The notes under the pieces: generated by a model
Seen by the model: the letters and a program-made list of their open reading frames with translations, nothing else
Databases searched by the model: none
What the model was told of the DNA's origin: nothing
Shown here: positions 49,077-58,285 of the stretch, piece after piece
Layout of the letters: every line of letters begins with the position of its first letter
How positions within the stretch are numbered: the first letter of the stretch is position 1
Assembly: GCF_038096165.1 (NCBI RefSeq)
Contig: NZ_CP151076.1
Location: 1,302,001-1,366,000, forward strand
Direction: 5' to 3'
Length of the DNA stretch: 64,000 nucleotides
Source: Pseudomonas sp. G.S.17
GTDB taxonomy: Bacteria > Pseudomonadota > Gammaproteobacteria > Pseudomonadales > Pseudomonadaceae
Position numbers and translations under genes: made by a program

Positions 49077-49979
49077 ATGACTGACGAAAACACCTCTGGA
49101 CCACATCAGGCAATGGATACGCCGCCACTCGTATCAATCGTTGCCCCTTGCTACAACGCCGAGAAGTTTCTGGAAGAGGCGATTGCCAGCATCTTCGCCC
49201 AGGATTACGCGAACTTCGAAGTCATCATCGTCGACGATGGTTCGACCGATAACAGCTACGCGATGCTTGAAGCGCTCCAGTCGCGCTATCCGTTCCAGCT
49301 CTATCAGCAAGCGAACCAGGGCGTCAGCGCCACGCTCAATCACGGGCTGCAATACGTCAAAGGCGTCTACGTTTCCACGCCAGACCTGGACGACATCATG
49401 TTGCCGGGCTCGGTGCGTATTCGTGCCGAGTATCTGGATAAGCATCCCCATGTTGGTTGTGTCGGCGCGCTGGTCATTTACATGGACAGCGAAGGCAACA
49501 ACACCAAGTTCCAGAAGTTGGACGAAGTTAAACACCTCAACTTCGATGAAATACTCAGTGATGCCATCGTCGTCGGCGCGCCGGTTTCGTTGTATCGGAT
49601 GGACGCCCTCAAGGCTGCGGGATTCTACAATCCGGACATCAAGGTCCAGGATTTCCAGATGACCCTGAAAATCGCGCATCAGGGTTATGGCATTGATGTC
49701 CTGCCGGTCAGCGTGACCCGTTATCGGCGCCATCCCAATAACCTGTCGCGCAAGTACAAAGTGCTGCTGGATGCCGATCTGCAGACCATTGCGCCTTACA
49801 CCGCGCACCCCGCGTACCAGAGCGGTCGCACCGCGATCCTCAACAAGGCGCTGAAGTACGCCGTAGTCACCGATAAAAAGCACGCCTGGAGCCTGTTGCG
49901 CTCGATCCCTTTTCGGCATCTGAACATGACGACCTTCCGCCGCTTCAAGCGTCTGCTGCTGCATCGCCACAGCAGTTAA
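49077..49979 (+). CDS. Family 2 glycosyltransferase
   Basis: The 300-aa GT-A enzyme begins the catalytic domain with VSIVAPCYNAEKFLEEAIASI. The nucleotide-sugar Asp is in VIIVDDGSTDNS near residue 50, the DxD-like metal site is STPDLDDIMLPGS near 105, and VQDFQMTLKI may supply the catalytic base. There are no transmembrane helices. The ATG at 49077 gives MTDENTSG; a TTG at 49053 is possible. The acetyltransferase downstream suggests a role in surface polysaccharide or O-antigen modification. Confidence 0.85.
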   Translation: MTDENTSGPHQAMDTPPLVSIVAPCYNAEKFLEEAIASIFAQDYANFEVIIVDDGSTDNSYAMLEALQSRYPFQLYQQANQGVSATLNHGLQYVKGVYVSTPDLDDIMLPGSVRIRAEYLDKHPHVGCVGALVIYMDSEGNNTKFQKLDEVKHLNFDEILSDAIVVGAPVSLYRMDALKAAGFYNPDIKVQDFQMTLKIAHQGYGIDVLPVSVTRYRRHPNNLSRKYKVLLDADLQTIAPYTAHPAYQSGRTAILNKALKYAVVTDKKHAWSLLRSIPFRHLNMTTFRRFKRLLLHRHSS

Positions 49980-50023
49980 GCGGAACTTGCCAGACACCTC
50001 GTCATTCTTGTTTGCGGATTGCC

Positions 50024-50647
50024 ATGAATCTCCTCGACCTGTTGAAAAAGCGCAACACCCGAAAACGCCTGCGCCGCATGGACAAACTGGAGCGCGCGCC
50101 GGAAAAAATCAGGCTCGAATATCCGCGCTATACCGTCGGGGTCGGCACTTACGGCATTCCTGAAGTCATTGAGTTTGGCGATGACACCATCCTGCGCGTC
50201 GGCTCTTACACGTCCATTGCCGCAGGCGTGCGGATTCTTCTGGGCGGCGAGCATCGCACCGACTGGCTCACCACCTATCCATTCCCGGCGATGATGAGTG
50301 GCCTGGAAGACATCAAGGATTACGCGCCCAGCAAGGGCGATGTGGTGATTGGCAGCGATTGCTGGATCTGCGCCGATGCGATGATTCTGTCGGGCGTCAC
50401 CATTGGGCATGGCTCCATCGTCGCTGCCGGAGCCATCGTGACCCGCGATGTTGCGCCGTTCTCGGTCGTGGGCGGCAACCCGTGCAAGTTTATCCGCTGG
50501 CGCTTCGAAGAAGACGTGCGCGACTTGCTGCTGCAGGCAGCGTGGTGGGACTGGCCGATGGAAGAGGTCAAGTCCGTGGCGCGGATGCTGAGCAGCGCGG
50601 ACATGGATGCGTTTTTGGGTTATATCCGCGAGCGGGCAAACCCGTAG
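50024..50647 (+). CDS. CatB-like hexapeptide O-acetyltransferase
   Basis: The 207-aa left-handed beta-helix transferase of the xenobiotic acyltransferase (CatB/XAT) type shows isoleucine-patch repeats (VVIGSDCWICADAMILSGVTIGHGSIVAAGAIV). The family insertion with the active-site-like H in GGEHRTDWLTTYPF near residue 76 is also present. Next to the GT2 gene, acetylation of a sugar is more likely than chloramphenicol resistance. The start ATG at 50024 was chosen over an upstream TTG. Confidence 0.82.
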   Translation: MNLLDLLKKRNTRKRLRRMDKLERAPEKIRLEYPRYTVGVGTYGIPEVIEFGDDTILRVGSYTSIAAGVRILLGGEHRTDWLTTYPFPAMMSGLEDIKDYAPSKGDVVIGSDCWICADAMILSGVTIGHGSIVAAGAIVTRDVAPFSVVGGNPCKFIRWRFEEDVRDLLLQAAWWDWPMEEVKSVARMLSSADMDAFLGYIRERANP

Positions 50648-50744
50648 ATGCGACGTTGTTGGCGAGGTGATTGTCCTGGAGGTCGGATCACTACCTCGCC
50701 AACACTTGGCTACTACCGAACCCACTGAGTACCGCCTTCAGCCG

Positions 50745-51170
50745 TCACTTCGCAAACAACTGCCCGATATCCTTGAATGCCTTGAATTCCAGGGCGTTGC
50801 CGCACGGATCGAACAGAAACATCGTTGCCTGCTCACCCACTTGTCCCTGAAAGCGCACATAAGGTTCGATGACGAACTGGATGCCCTGCAAACGCAGGCG
50901 TTCTGCCAGAATTTCCCAGTCCTCCCAGCTTAATACCACCCCAAAATGCGGCACCGGCACGTCATGTCCATCTACGGCATTGGTGTGGGCGGATTCCTGG
51001 GAGGCGGTCTTCGGGTGTTCGTGGATCACCAGTTGATGCCCGTAGAAATCGTAATCCACCCAGTGCTCACTGGAGCGTCCTTCGGCGAAGCCGAAAATGG
51101 TGCTGTAGAAATGCCGCGCGGCTGCAAGGTCATAAACCGGAATTGCCAGGTGAAAGGGAGAAAGGCTCAC
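50745..51170 (-). CDS. VOC-family protein (glyoxalase/dioxygenase superfamily)
   Basis: The 141-aa two-motif VOC protein has [20 protein letters not shown] at the start and [13 protein letters not shown] plus [15 protein letters not shown] in the second half. Candidate metal ligands are H7, H90-region and the Glu of LEFK. Reaction unknown. It diverges from the LysR gene, which probably regulates it. Confidence 0.75.
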   Translation of the reverse strand: MSLSPFHLAIPVYDLAAARHFYSTIFGFAEGRSSEHWVDYDFYGHQLVIHEHPKTASQESAHTNAVDGHDVPVPHFGVVLSWEDWEILAERLRLQGIQFVIEPYVRFQGQVGEQATMFLFDPCGNALEFKAFKDIGQLFAK

Positions 51171-51279
51171 GGGAAAATCCTGTTTTTATGGGAACGCTTC
51201 ATTTTAGATAGAAAGAAATTTATACAAAGCGGATATATTTGCTGCTCAGCTCAAATAATTTCGATCAATCGAGACGCTT

Positions 51280-52176
51280 ATGTTGCGGGAACTGAAAACC
51301 TTCATGGCCGTGGCACGGCATGGCACATTCGCCGCCGCCGGCATGCACATCGGCTTGACGCAGTCGGCCGTCAGCTCGCAGATCAAGAATCTGGAGCAGG
51401 CCCTGGGAGTACGGCTCTTCGACCGCACCGGACGTCAGGCAATACTCAATGCTGCCGGAGTGCGCGCGTTGCCTCTGGCTCGGGAGATGTTCGAGCTGTT
51501 CAGCCAGATGTCGATTCCGCAAAAACCTGACGAGTACCACGGCGAAATGAAGATCGGCGCGATTGCCAGCGCTCAGACCGGTTTCCTGCCCCAGGCGCTG
51601 CTGCGGCTGCGCCGTATGGCGCCGGCAGTGGAGGCCAAGCTGGTGCCGGGCGTTTCGCTGGATCTGCTCAGTCAGGTAGATGCTGGCGAGCTGGACGTCG
51701 CGATCCTGATCAAGCCGCCGTTCGAGCTGCCCAAAGAGCTGCATGTTCAAGCGCTGGAGACCGAACCCTTCGTGCTGATCGTGCCAATGGACGTGAAGGG
51801 TGATGACCCGCTGACCATCTTGCTTGAGCAGCCCCATGTGCGTTACGACCGCTCTTCCTTCGGCGGCCGGCAGGTCACCCGGTTTCTGCGCGAGCAGCGG
51901 ATCGAGGTCCGAGTGGCGCTGGAGCTGGACGAGCTGGACGCTATCGTCAAGTTCGTTGAAAACGGCCTGGGTGTTTCGCTGATTCCCCAGGCCGGGCTCT
52001 GGCTGGAGCGCGACGTCAACTTGCGAGTCATCCCGCTGGGCAGCCTGACCTTCCATCGCGAAGTGGTATTGCTGATGCGGCGCGGCCAGCGTGATCTTCC
52101 CCTGCACCAGCTATTCGCCCGCTGTCTGTCGAAAGCCGATCCGGCCGATGACATCCTCTACTTGCCGCACAGTTGA
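51280..52176 (+). CDS. LysR-family transcriptional regulator
   Basis: The 298-aa regulator has an N-terminal winged helix-turn-helix (FMAVARHGTFAAAGMHIGLTQSAVSSQIKNLEQ, residues 7-39) and a C-terminal periplasmic-binding-like effector domain. It diverges from the VOC gene with a 110-bp AT-rich gap, the usual place for LysR operators. The effector is unknown. Confidence 0.87.
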   Translation: MLRELKTFMAVARHGTFAAAGMHIGLTQSAVSSQIKNLEQALGVRLFDRTGRQAILNAAGVRALPLAREMFELFSQMSIPQKPDEYHGEMKIGAIASAQTGFLPQALLRLRRMAPAVEAKLVPGVSLDLLSQVDAGELDVAILIKPPFELPKELHVQALETEPFVLIVPMDVKGDDPLTILLEQPHVRYDRSSFGGRQVTRFLREQRIEVRVALELDELDAIVKFVENGLGVSLIPQAGLWLERDVNLRVIPLGSLTFHREVVLLMRRGQRDLPLHQLFARCLSKADPADDILYLPHS

Positions 52177-52285
52177 ACGTCATGTGGAGGTTTATGTGGA
52201 TTTGAAGCCTCAGGGTGCAGATGATTCTGGCAGAATACGGGCTTGGCCTGATTCGTCCAGGCAGCTGCTAATGACAGAGGGCGTT

Positions 52286-53305
52286 ATGAGTCACGAAAGT
52301 ATCAACTGGGACAAACTGGGTTTCGACTACATCAAAACTGATATGCGCTACCTCTCTCACTGGCGCGATGGTGCCTGGGACGAGGGTTCTCTGACCGAAG
52401 ACAACGTCCTGCACATCAGTGAAGGTTCCACGGCGCTGCATTACGGTCAGCAATGTTTTGAAGGTCTCAAGGCTTATCGTTGCAAGGATGGCTCGATCAA
52501 TCTGTTCCGTCCTGACCAGAACGCCCAACGCATGCAGCGCAGCTGTTCGCGTCTGCTGATGCCTCATGTGCCGACCGATGTGTTCATCGAAGCGTGCAAG
52601 CAAGTGGTCAAGGCCAACGAACGCTTCATCCCGCCGTACGGTTCAGGCGGCGCGCTTTATCTGCGTCCGTTCGTGATCGGCGTGGGTGACAACATCGGCG
52701 TGCGGACCGCTCCCGAATTCATTTTCTCGATCTTCTGCATTCCGGTCGGCGCCTATTTCAAAGGCGGCCTGAAGCCAAACAATTTCGTGATTTCCGGTTA
52801 CGACCGCGCCGCACCGAACGGCACTGGCGCAGCCAAGGTCGGCGGCAACTATGCCGCCAGCCTGATGCCTGGTTCCGAAGCCAAGAAGAACCACTTCGCC
52901 GACTGCATCTACCTGGACCCGCAAACTCATTCGAAGATCGAAGAAGTCGGCTCGGCCAACTTTTTCGCCATCACCCAAGATGACGTATTCATCACGCCGA
53001 AGTCGCCGTCAGTGCTGCCGGGTATTACCCGCCTGTCGCTGATCGAACTGGCGCAAAGCCGTCTGGGCCTGAAAGTGGTTGAAGGTGACGTGTTCATCGA
53101 CCAGATCGCCGACTTCAAGGAAGCTGGCGCGTGCGGTACCGCTGCGGTCATCACGCCAATCGGCGGGATTTCCTACAAGGACAAGCTGCATGTGTTCTAC
53201 AGCGAAACCGAGGTCGGCCCGGTAACCCGCAAGCTGTACGCGGAATTGACCGGTGTACAGTCCGGCGACGTTGAAGCGCCGCAGGGCTGGATCGTCAAGA
53301 TTTGA
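52286..53305 (+). CDS. ilvE: Branched-chain amino acid aminotransferase
   Basis: The 339-aa fold-type IV PLP enzyme catalyses the last step of Val/Leu/Ile synthesis or the first of degradation. The PLP lysine lies in AAKVGGNYAAS near residue 188. Other marks are GSTALHYGQQCFEGLKAYR near 48 and the C-terminal ACGTAAVITPIGGI. The start ATG at 52286 gives MSHESINWDKLGF, the usual Pseudomonas N-terminus at the usual length. Confidence 0.95.
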   Translation: MSHESINWDKLGFDYIKTDMRYLSHWRDGAWDEGSLTEDNVLHISEGSTALHYGQQCFEGLKAYRCKDGSINLFRPDQNAQRMQRSCSRLLMPHVPTDVFIEACKQVVKANERFIPPYGSGGALYLRPFVIGVGDNIGVRTAPEFIFSIFCIPVGAYFKGGLKPNNFVISGYDRAAPNGTGAAKVGGNYAASLMPGSEAKKNHFADCIYLDPQTHSKIEEVGSANFFAITQDDVFITPKSPSVLPGITRLSLIELAQSRLGLKVVEGDVFIDQIADFKEAGACGTAAVITPIGGISYKDKLHVFYSETEVGPVTRKLYAELTGVQSGDVEAPQGWIVKI

Positions 53306-53318
53306 TCTGCACAAACGT

Positions 53319-53393
53319 GTAGGAGCGAACTTGTTCGCGAGGCGATGTTCCTGTTTTGCAGGTCCTATGCCTCGCCGACAAGTTGGCTTCTAC
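53319..53393. repeat. REP-like inverted pair after ilvE
   Basis: GTAGGAGCGAACTTGTTCGCGAGGCG on the left and CCTCGCCGACAAGTTGGCTTCTAC on the right lie between the convergent ilvE and PheC-like genes. Confidence 0.75.
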
Positions 53394-53396
53394 AGC

Positions 53397-54188
53397 TTAC
53401 TGCCCCGGCACCGCCAACCAATGGCCGACCACGGTCTGATACGCGCCGGTGGCCTTGTTCAAATGCAGCCATTGATCAACAAAGCCCTTCCAGGTCGCAT
53501 CATCGCGCGGCAATAGATACGCCTTCTCGCCATATTGCATGTACTGCGCAGGATTGATCGCGCACAGCCCAGGCATGCGTTTTTGCTGGTACAGCGCTTC
53601 CGAAGAATCGGTGATCATCACGTCAGCCTTCTTGTCCAGCAACTGCTGAAAGATGGTCTTGTTGTCGTGAAACGCCAACTGCGCCTTGGGCAGGTAAGCG
53701 TGTACAAAAGCTTCGTTGGTGCCTCCGGCCGGTTCGATCAGGCGCACTGATGGCTGGTTGATCTGCTCGATGGTCTGATACAGCGCGTGGTCTTCACAGC
53801 GGGTCAGTGGGATCTTGCCGTCGATGTCCAGCATGTTGCTGAAGAAGGCTTTCTTCTGGCGCTCAAGGGTGACTGAAATTCCGCCCATGGCGATGTCGCA
53901 CTTGCCCGCAATCATGTCCGGCATCAGGGTTTTCCAGGTGGTCGGCACCCACTGGATCTTCGCCCCGAGGCTTTGCGCCAGCGAGCGCGCCATTTCAATA
54001 TCGATACCCTCGTACTCGCCGTCTTCGCGCAGGAACGTGTACGGTTTGTAATCACCGGTGGTGCATACCGCCAGTTGCCCGCCTTGCAGGACCTTGTCGA
54101 GATGGGAAGCGGCCGGCTCTTCAGCGAGAGCCATGTTGGAAAGTCCACACAGCAAGGTGGCGATTGCGCTGTACTTGAGGCTCTTCAT
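53397..54188 (-). CDS. Periplasmic PheC-like cyclohexadienyl dehydratase or amino acid-binding protein
   Basis: The 263-aa protein has a signal peptide (MKSLKYSAIATLLCGLSNMALA) and a family 3 solute-binding fold. It shares CTTGDYKPYTF, CDIAMGGISVTLERQ, EPAGGTNEAF, FQQLLDKKADVMITDSSEA and EKAYLLPRDD with P. aeruginosa PheC, a periplasmic dehydratase of prephenate/arogenate that evolved from a binding protein. The acidic residue after TDSS corresponds to the PheC catalytic glutamate. No transporter permease is adjacent, which favours the enzyme. Activity is not proven. Confidence 0.7.
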   Translation of the reverse strand: MKSLKYSAIATLLCGLSNMALAEEPAASHLDKVLQGGQLAVCTTGDYKPYTFLREDGEYEGIDIEMARSLAQSLGAKIQWVPTTWKTLMPDMIAGKCDIAMGGISVTLERQKKAFFSNMLDIDGKIPLTRCEDHALYQTIEQINQPSVRLIEPAGGTNEAFVHAYLPKAQLAFHDNKTIFQQLLDKKADVMITDSSEALYQQKRMPGLCAINPAQYMQYGEKAYLLPRDDATWKGFVDQWLHLNKATGAYQTVVGHWLAVPGQ

Positions 54189-54248
54189 GCAGTGATGCTC
54201 ACTTCTAGTGATTGTTCTAGTGAGGGGTGTTCGGTTGGTGTCAGATTC

Positions 54249-54593
54249 TTAACTTTCCCGTTTCCAGGTCCTGGGGCTGATTTCGATGCTGCCGTCCTGG
54301 CTTTGCCGATAAACCGTGTAGGGCAGGGCGACGGTGTCCAGCACCGCGCAGACAGCCGCGTCGATCAACAAGCCCGGCATGCCGTAGCCGCTGCGACTGG
54401 TATGTTCAGGCGCGGGTGCGTTGAGCAGACAGAAATCGTAATACACCCCGCTGTAAACCCGTGGAACAGTGGCGCAGTAGGACTTCTGGTCGATCAACTC
54501 GCGGCTGGTGACTTCATCGCCGCGCACCACCGTATTGATGCTGCCGCATCCGCTCAATACCAAACTGAGGGTCAATAAGGCAATCAGTTTCAT
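54249..54593 (-). CDS. YceK/YidQ-family lipoprotein
   Basis: The 114-aa protein has a lipobox LVLSGC (C16) and the family body SINTVVRGDE, VYSGVYYDFCLLNA and DTVALPYTVYRQ. It is predicted to be an anchored envelope lipoprotein of unknown role. It lies 60 bp from the PheC-like gene on the same strand. Confidence 0.82.
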   Translation of the reverse strand: MKLIALLTLSLVLSGCGSINTVVRGDEVTSRELIDQKSYCATVPRVYSGVYYDFCLLNAPAPEHTSRSGYGMPGLLIDAAVCAVLDTVALPYTVYRQSQDGSIEISPRTWKRES

Positions 54594-54725
54594 GGCATGC
54601 GTCCTTGCCTAAAAGGCCTGAGGATAGCGGCGCCAGCGCATTTTTGGTGATTTTTTTCCAGCTTTCGAATCGGGGATTGGAGATTTATCCTTGAACATTT
54701 CGTCAAAAGGCGTAATGTTCGCCCC

Positions 54726-55022
54726 ATGATTCTCGAACAGCTCAAAGCGGTCGGTAATGACACACGCATGACTATCATGGAGTGGCTCAAGGACCCGCAA
54801 ACTCACTTTCCTCCCCAGGACCATGGCGATCCGGCGATTGGTGTGTGCATGTCGCACATTCAGCGCAAGGCCAGCCTGTCGCCGTCCTCGGCGTCTGCGC
54901 ACCTGGCGATTTTGCAGAGAGCGGGGCTGCTGCAGGCAACGAGAATCGGCAAATGGACTTACTTCCGACGCGACGAGCAGGCCATCGACCAGTTCGCCGT
55001 CCGACTGAAAAACGAGCTCTGA
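54726..55022 (+). CDS. ArsR-family (winged helix) regulator
   Basis: The 98-aa regulator has the HTH core SHIQRKASLSPSSASAHLAILQRAGLLQATRIGKWTYFRRDE typical of ArsR/SmtB folds. The metal-binding ELCVCD box is absent, and a lone cysteine in GVCMSH may sense redox or a small molecule. It lies 190 bp upstream of the oxidoreductase gene in the same direction and probably controls it. Confidence 0.82.
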   Translation: MILEQLKAVGNDTRMTIMEWLKDPQTHFPPQDHGDPAIGVCMSHIQRKASLSPSSASAHLAILQRAGLLQATRIGKWTYFRRDEQAIDQFAVRLKNEL

Positions 55023-55089
55023 TTTTTGATCATACGTTTCGTCATTATGCGTAATGATGAATCGAAGAGCTGAATTTTAATGCGTTCTG

Positions 55090-55179
55090 TTGGAGCGAGG
55101 CTTGCCCGCGAAGGCCATGCCAGATGTTCAGAAGACAGGCGGCTGTACCGGCCTCTTCGCGGGCAAGCCTCGCTCCTAC
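55090..55179. repeat. REP pair (GGAGCGAGGCTTGCCCGCG type)
   Basis: TTGGAGCGAGGCTTGCCCGCGAAGGCC and GGCCTCTTCGCGGGCAAGCCTCGCTCCTAC form a strong inverted pair between the ArsR and oxidoreductase genes. Confidence 0.85.
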
Positions 55180-55207
55180 GACTACATCAAGCCAAGAGGA
55201 ACACCTC

Positions 55208-56218
55208 ATGAGCAACAAAACCATTTACGTACAAGCAGGCGGCGGTTATGACAACGTCACAATCGGCGATAGCGAAGTCCGTGCGCCACACGTCGGCGAG
55301 ATCAGCGTGCGGTTACGCGCCAATTCCCTGAACTACCATGACTTCGCTGTCGTCAGCGGCATGTGGGGCCCTAGCGAGGCGCGCATTCCCATGGCCGATG
55401 GTGCGGGTGAAGTCATCGCCGTGGGCGAGGGCGTCAGCGAATTCAAGGTCGGTGATTCGGTGGTCAGCACCTTCTTCCCGGACTGGATCGATGGCACGCC
55501 CCTGGTCGAAGGTTTCGTCAGCGTGCCCGGCGATGGCATCGACGGTTACGCCCGTGAGCAGGTAACGGCGCGCGCCACTTCATTCACCCTGGCGCCAACC
55601 GGTTACAGCCACGCCGAAGCCGCCACGCTGACCACCGCCGGTTTGACCGCCTGGCGTGCGCTGATGGCCGACGACTCTCTCAAGCCTGGCGATACCGTGC
55701 TGATTCAGGGCACCGGCGGCGTCTCCATCTTCGCCTTGCAGTTCGCGAAAATGGCTGGCGCGACGGTCATTGCAACGTCCTCCAGCGACGAAAAGCTCAG
55801 CCGTCTGAAAGCGATGGGCGCTGATCACCTGATCAACTACCGCAAGGACACCAATTGGGGGGAGACCGCGCGGGCATTGACTGGCGGCCGAGGCGTGGAT
55901 CACGTAATAGAAGTAGGCGGGCCATCGACGCTGGAGCAATCGATGATTGCTGCTCGGGTTGGCGGGCATATCTCGGTGATTGGTATTTTGACGGGCGTTG
56001 CCGGGCAGCTTTCATTCGTGCCAGCATTGGTCAAACAGTTGCGTCTCCAAGGCGTGCTGGTAGGCAGTCGCACACAACAGCAGGATATGATTCGCGCGAT
56101 CAATGCCAGTGGTATGCGCCCGGTTATTGATCGGCACTTTCCGTTGAGTGAAATAGTTGACGCGTTCCGTTACCAGGAAACCAATCAACACTTCGGCAAG
56201 ATCTGTCTGGATATCTAA
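55208..56218 (+). CDS. NAD(P)-dependent zinc-type alcohol dehydrogenase/quinone reductase-like
   Basis: The 336-aa MDR-superfamily protein has the catalytic-domain start ANSLNYHDFAVVSGMWGP and a Rossmann nucleotide site VLIQGTGGVSIFALQFAKMAGA near residue 172. The structural-zinc cysteine cluster is absent, so it belongs to the zinc-poor branch. The ATG at 55208 follows AAGAGGAA. It is probably controlled by the upstream ArsR regulator; substrate unknown. Confidence 0.83.
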   Translation: MSNKTIYVQAGGGYDNVTIGDSEVRAPHVGEISVRLRANSLNYHDFAVVSGMWGPSEARIPMADGAGEVIAVGEGVSEFKVGDSVVSTFFPDWIDGTPLVEGFVSVPGDGIDGYAREQVTARATSFTLAPTGYSHAEAATLTTAGLTAWRALMADDSLKPGDTVLIQGTGGVSIFALQFAKMAGATVIATSSSDEKLSRLKAMGADHLINYRKDTNWGETARALTGGRGVDHVIEVGGPSTLEQSMIAARVGGHISVIGILTGVAGQLSFVPALVKQLRLQGVLVGSRTQQQDMIRAINASGMRPVIDRHFPLSEIVDAFRYQETNQHFGKICLDI

Positions 56219-56283
56219 CTTCAGGCACAGCGAGCAAGCCTGCATGCAGGCTTGCTCTATCTTTTGCTATGCACATTTAATTG

Positions 56284-56538
56284 TCACGGTTGTTTCGACT
56301 TGCCTGACGTGTAAGTCACCGAAGCGTACTTGCGTTTCGAGTCCGGCGAAGCCGAATGATCGGAACTGCCCGGCACTCTCAATGAGTTGATAGCCTGGTT
56401 TACCTGAAAACCACGTTTGATATCCCGCGCCTGAACTTCAAAGCGTTTAACGGTTGAATCAAACGTTGCAGGAGTCGCCAGCAACGCATTAAGTTCTTCG
56501 TCATTTACAAGGCGAGTCTCATCCTCAGACAAATGCAT
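56284..56538 (-). CDS. Small hypothetical protein
   Basis: The 84-aa soluble protein has an acidic N-terminus (MHLSEDETRLVNDEELNALL) and a basic, Ser/Lys-rich tail. AAAGAGGAGGTGGAC before the ATG is a very strong ribosome site, which supports expression. It lies 57 bp downstream of the manganese catalase gene on the same strand and may share its transcript. Confidence 0.6.
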   Translation of the reverse strand: MHLSEDETRLVNDEELNALLATPATFDSTVKRFEVQARDIKRGFQVNQAINSLRVPGSSDHSASPDSKRKYASVTYTSGKSKQP

Positions 56539-56594
56539 TGTCCACCTCCTCTTTTAAGTTTTGGTCAGTCAGTCTATTTCACAGGTTAATGGTC

Positions 56595-57479
56595 TTACAG
56601 ATCTTTACCTTGCACGTAACCTGAACCCAGATCCGCACCGGTAATCGGGTTGGCATCCGGATCGGACATGGTGCGTTCCTTCATGGTCAACAACACGGCT
56701 TCGTCATCGGTGGACAACTCGACCGATGCGGTACCGTCACCGCCATCTACTGCAGGTTGTGGTGATTCCACATATTCCCACTCGTCGCCTTCATTCCATG
56801 GGCCACGCAGGTTCGGCTCGCCGGCCGACATGTTGAAGTACACGTTGGCGAACTCAGGCATGCCAGGCAGTTTGCCTTGCGGGAAGTTTGGCTGGATCGA
56901 GTGCAGCGCTTTTTCGAACGACTTCTGGTGCGCGATTTCCCGGGTCATCAAAAAGCCCAGCGCTTCTTTGATACCTGGATCATCCGTCACATTCATCAGG
57001 CGCTCGTAAACGATCTTCGCCCGTGCTTCTGCCGCGATATTGGAACGGAAGTCCGCAGTCGGTTCGCCGATAGTATCGACATACGCCGCTGTCCATGGCA
57101 CACCGGCCGAGTTGGTCAGTGGCGCACCGCAGCCGTAGAGCAAAGAAGTAATATGCGAATCATTGCCCGCGCCATTGATTGCACGATACAACTCACCTTC
57201 CTGCTGTACGCCTTCGGCCAACTGACCTTTGCCGCCACGGTTCAGCATGCAAATAATCGAACCGATAATTTCCAGGTGGCTAAGTTCTTCCGTGGCGATA
57301 TCCATCAACAAGTCTTTACGACCTGCATCCTCTTCTGCCAACGCTTGAGTGAAGTAGCGTGCCGCTGCTGCCAGTTCACCTTGAGCACCACCGAACTGCT
57401 CCAGAAGAAGATTGGCCAAACCTGGATCAGGTCGTGCGACACGCACGGTGTACTGCAAACGCTTGTTATGAATGAACAT
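56595..57479 (-). CDS. Manganese-containing catalase
   Basis: The 294-aa non-haem catalase dismutates H2O2. The dimanganese ligands are visible: E35 in GGAQGELAAA, E65 and H68 in TEELSHLE, a glutamate in IAAEARAKIVYERL near 148, and H in REIAHQKSFEKAL near 181. The start ATG at 57479 follows GAGGAA. Stress or stationary-phase expression is likely for this family but no promoter is assigned. Confidence 0.93.
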   Translation of the reverse strand: MFIHNKRLQYTVRVARPDPGLANLLLEQFGGAQGELAAAARYFTQALAEEDAGRKDLLMDIATEELSHLEIIGSIICMLNRGGKGQLAEGVQQEGELYRAINGAGNDSHITSLLYGCGAPLTNSAGVPWTAAYVDTIGEPTADFRSNIAAEARAKIVYERLMNVTDDPGIKEALGFLMTREIAHQKSFEKALHSIQPNFPQGKLPGMPEFANVYFNMSAGEPNLRGPWNEGDEWEYVESPQPAVDGGDGTASVELSTDDEAVLLTMKERTMSDPDANPITGADLGSGYVQGKDL

Positions 57480-57859
57480 GGTTCGGTTCCTCATCTTATT
57501 AAGCCAAAACGGCTGTCGGTGGACATATGATTGGCCACAGTAAAGGGAGCGCCGAGCCGTGAAAGCTGTTCAGCCAAGTTGACGAATGGTCATAAAAAAA
57601 TAGAGGTGGGTAATAGATAAATCCATTTGAGTGTTAAAAGAGTTGCCTGTTTATCTTTTTGGGTGATGTCTTCACTGTGGACGCGATGCCCGCTCAGGTA
57701 TAAGCCAGAAGCCGACCGCACATCCATGATCCGATTGATAACACTGCCTGGCACAGGCGCCGTGTTAAGTGCAGGTCAGCGAAGGCATGCCTGGACAGCG
57801 TTGCGGTGCCGTGCCTGAAGCCAGCAAGAACAAGGCTTGAGCTCGGTGAGTGCCGCTGG
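57480..57859. other. Intergenic region upstream of the manganese catalase
   Basis: I see no convincing gene in these 380 bp. A 63-codon frame at 57627-57818 lacks a ribosome site. AT-rich sequence at 57590-57660 probably contains the catalase promoter. Confidence 0.4.
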
Positions 57860-58099
57860 TCAGGCAGCGCTGGTTTTGCTGATCAGGCCATCGCGAACTT
57901 CGGAGGCGTAGCTCAGCAGGCTGGATTCGGATTCTTGATAATTGGCCGAAAACTCAATCAGGGCCTGGGCTTCAGCATGCTTGCCGCTATCAGAGAGGCT
58001 GTTGGCTTCCTTGAGCATATTGGCCAAAGACCATCGCAGCAGGTGGGCCGCCGAGACCAGAGCATTCTGAAGTTGTTGGTTTTCTTTGGTGAGACCCAT
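57860..58099 (-). CDS. Small helical hypothetical protein
   Basis: The 79-aa protein is predicted to be mostly helical (ENQQLQNALVSAAHLLRWSLANMLKEANSLSDSG). It has no signal peptide or known domain. GGAAGGGA lies 6 bases before the ATG at 58099, which decides that start over one 13 codons upstream. Confidence 0.65.
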   Translation of the reverse strand: MGLTKENQQLQNALVSAAHLLRWSLANMLKEANSLSDSGKHAEAQALIEFSANYQESESSLLSYASEVRDGLISKTSAA

Positions 58100-58227
58100 G
58101 TTGATTCCCTTCCAGGTCAGTGCTGCGCCGAACGACATGGCGATTTGATGCGGCGAAATATAGCAAACCTAAGCTGCTGATTTATGGTTATTTAACTGAC
58201 CGTTTCATAACGCTAAATGCCAGGCAC

Positions 58228-58253
58228 AAAAAAACCGGCTCAGTGGCCGGTTT
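58228..58253 (-). terminator. Rho-independent terminator of the PLDc_N gene
   Basis: The hairpin AACCGG...CCGGTT is flanked on the left by eight A residues (T residues on the minus strand), 33 bp after the leftward gene's stop. Confidence 0.8.
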
Positions 58254-58285
58254 TGTGAATCGCAAGCTTAGGGTCGCATCAGGCT

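Noticed and set aside
50024..50647. Chloramphenicol acetyltransferase resistance gene
   Set aside because: The CatB-like fold is shared by many sugar acetyltransferases, and the gene is paired with a glycosyltransferase, so a resistance call is not supported.
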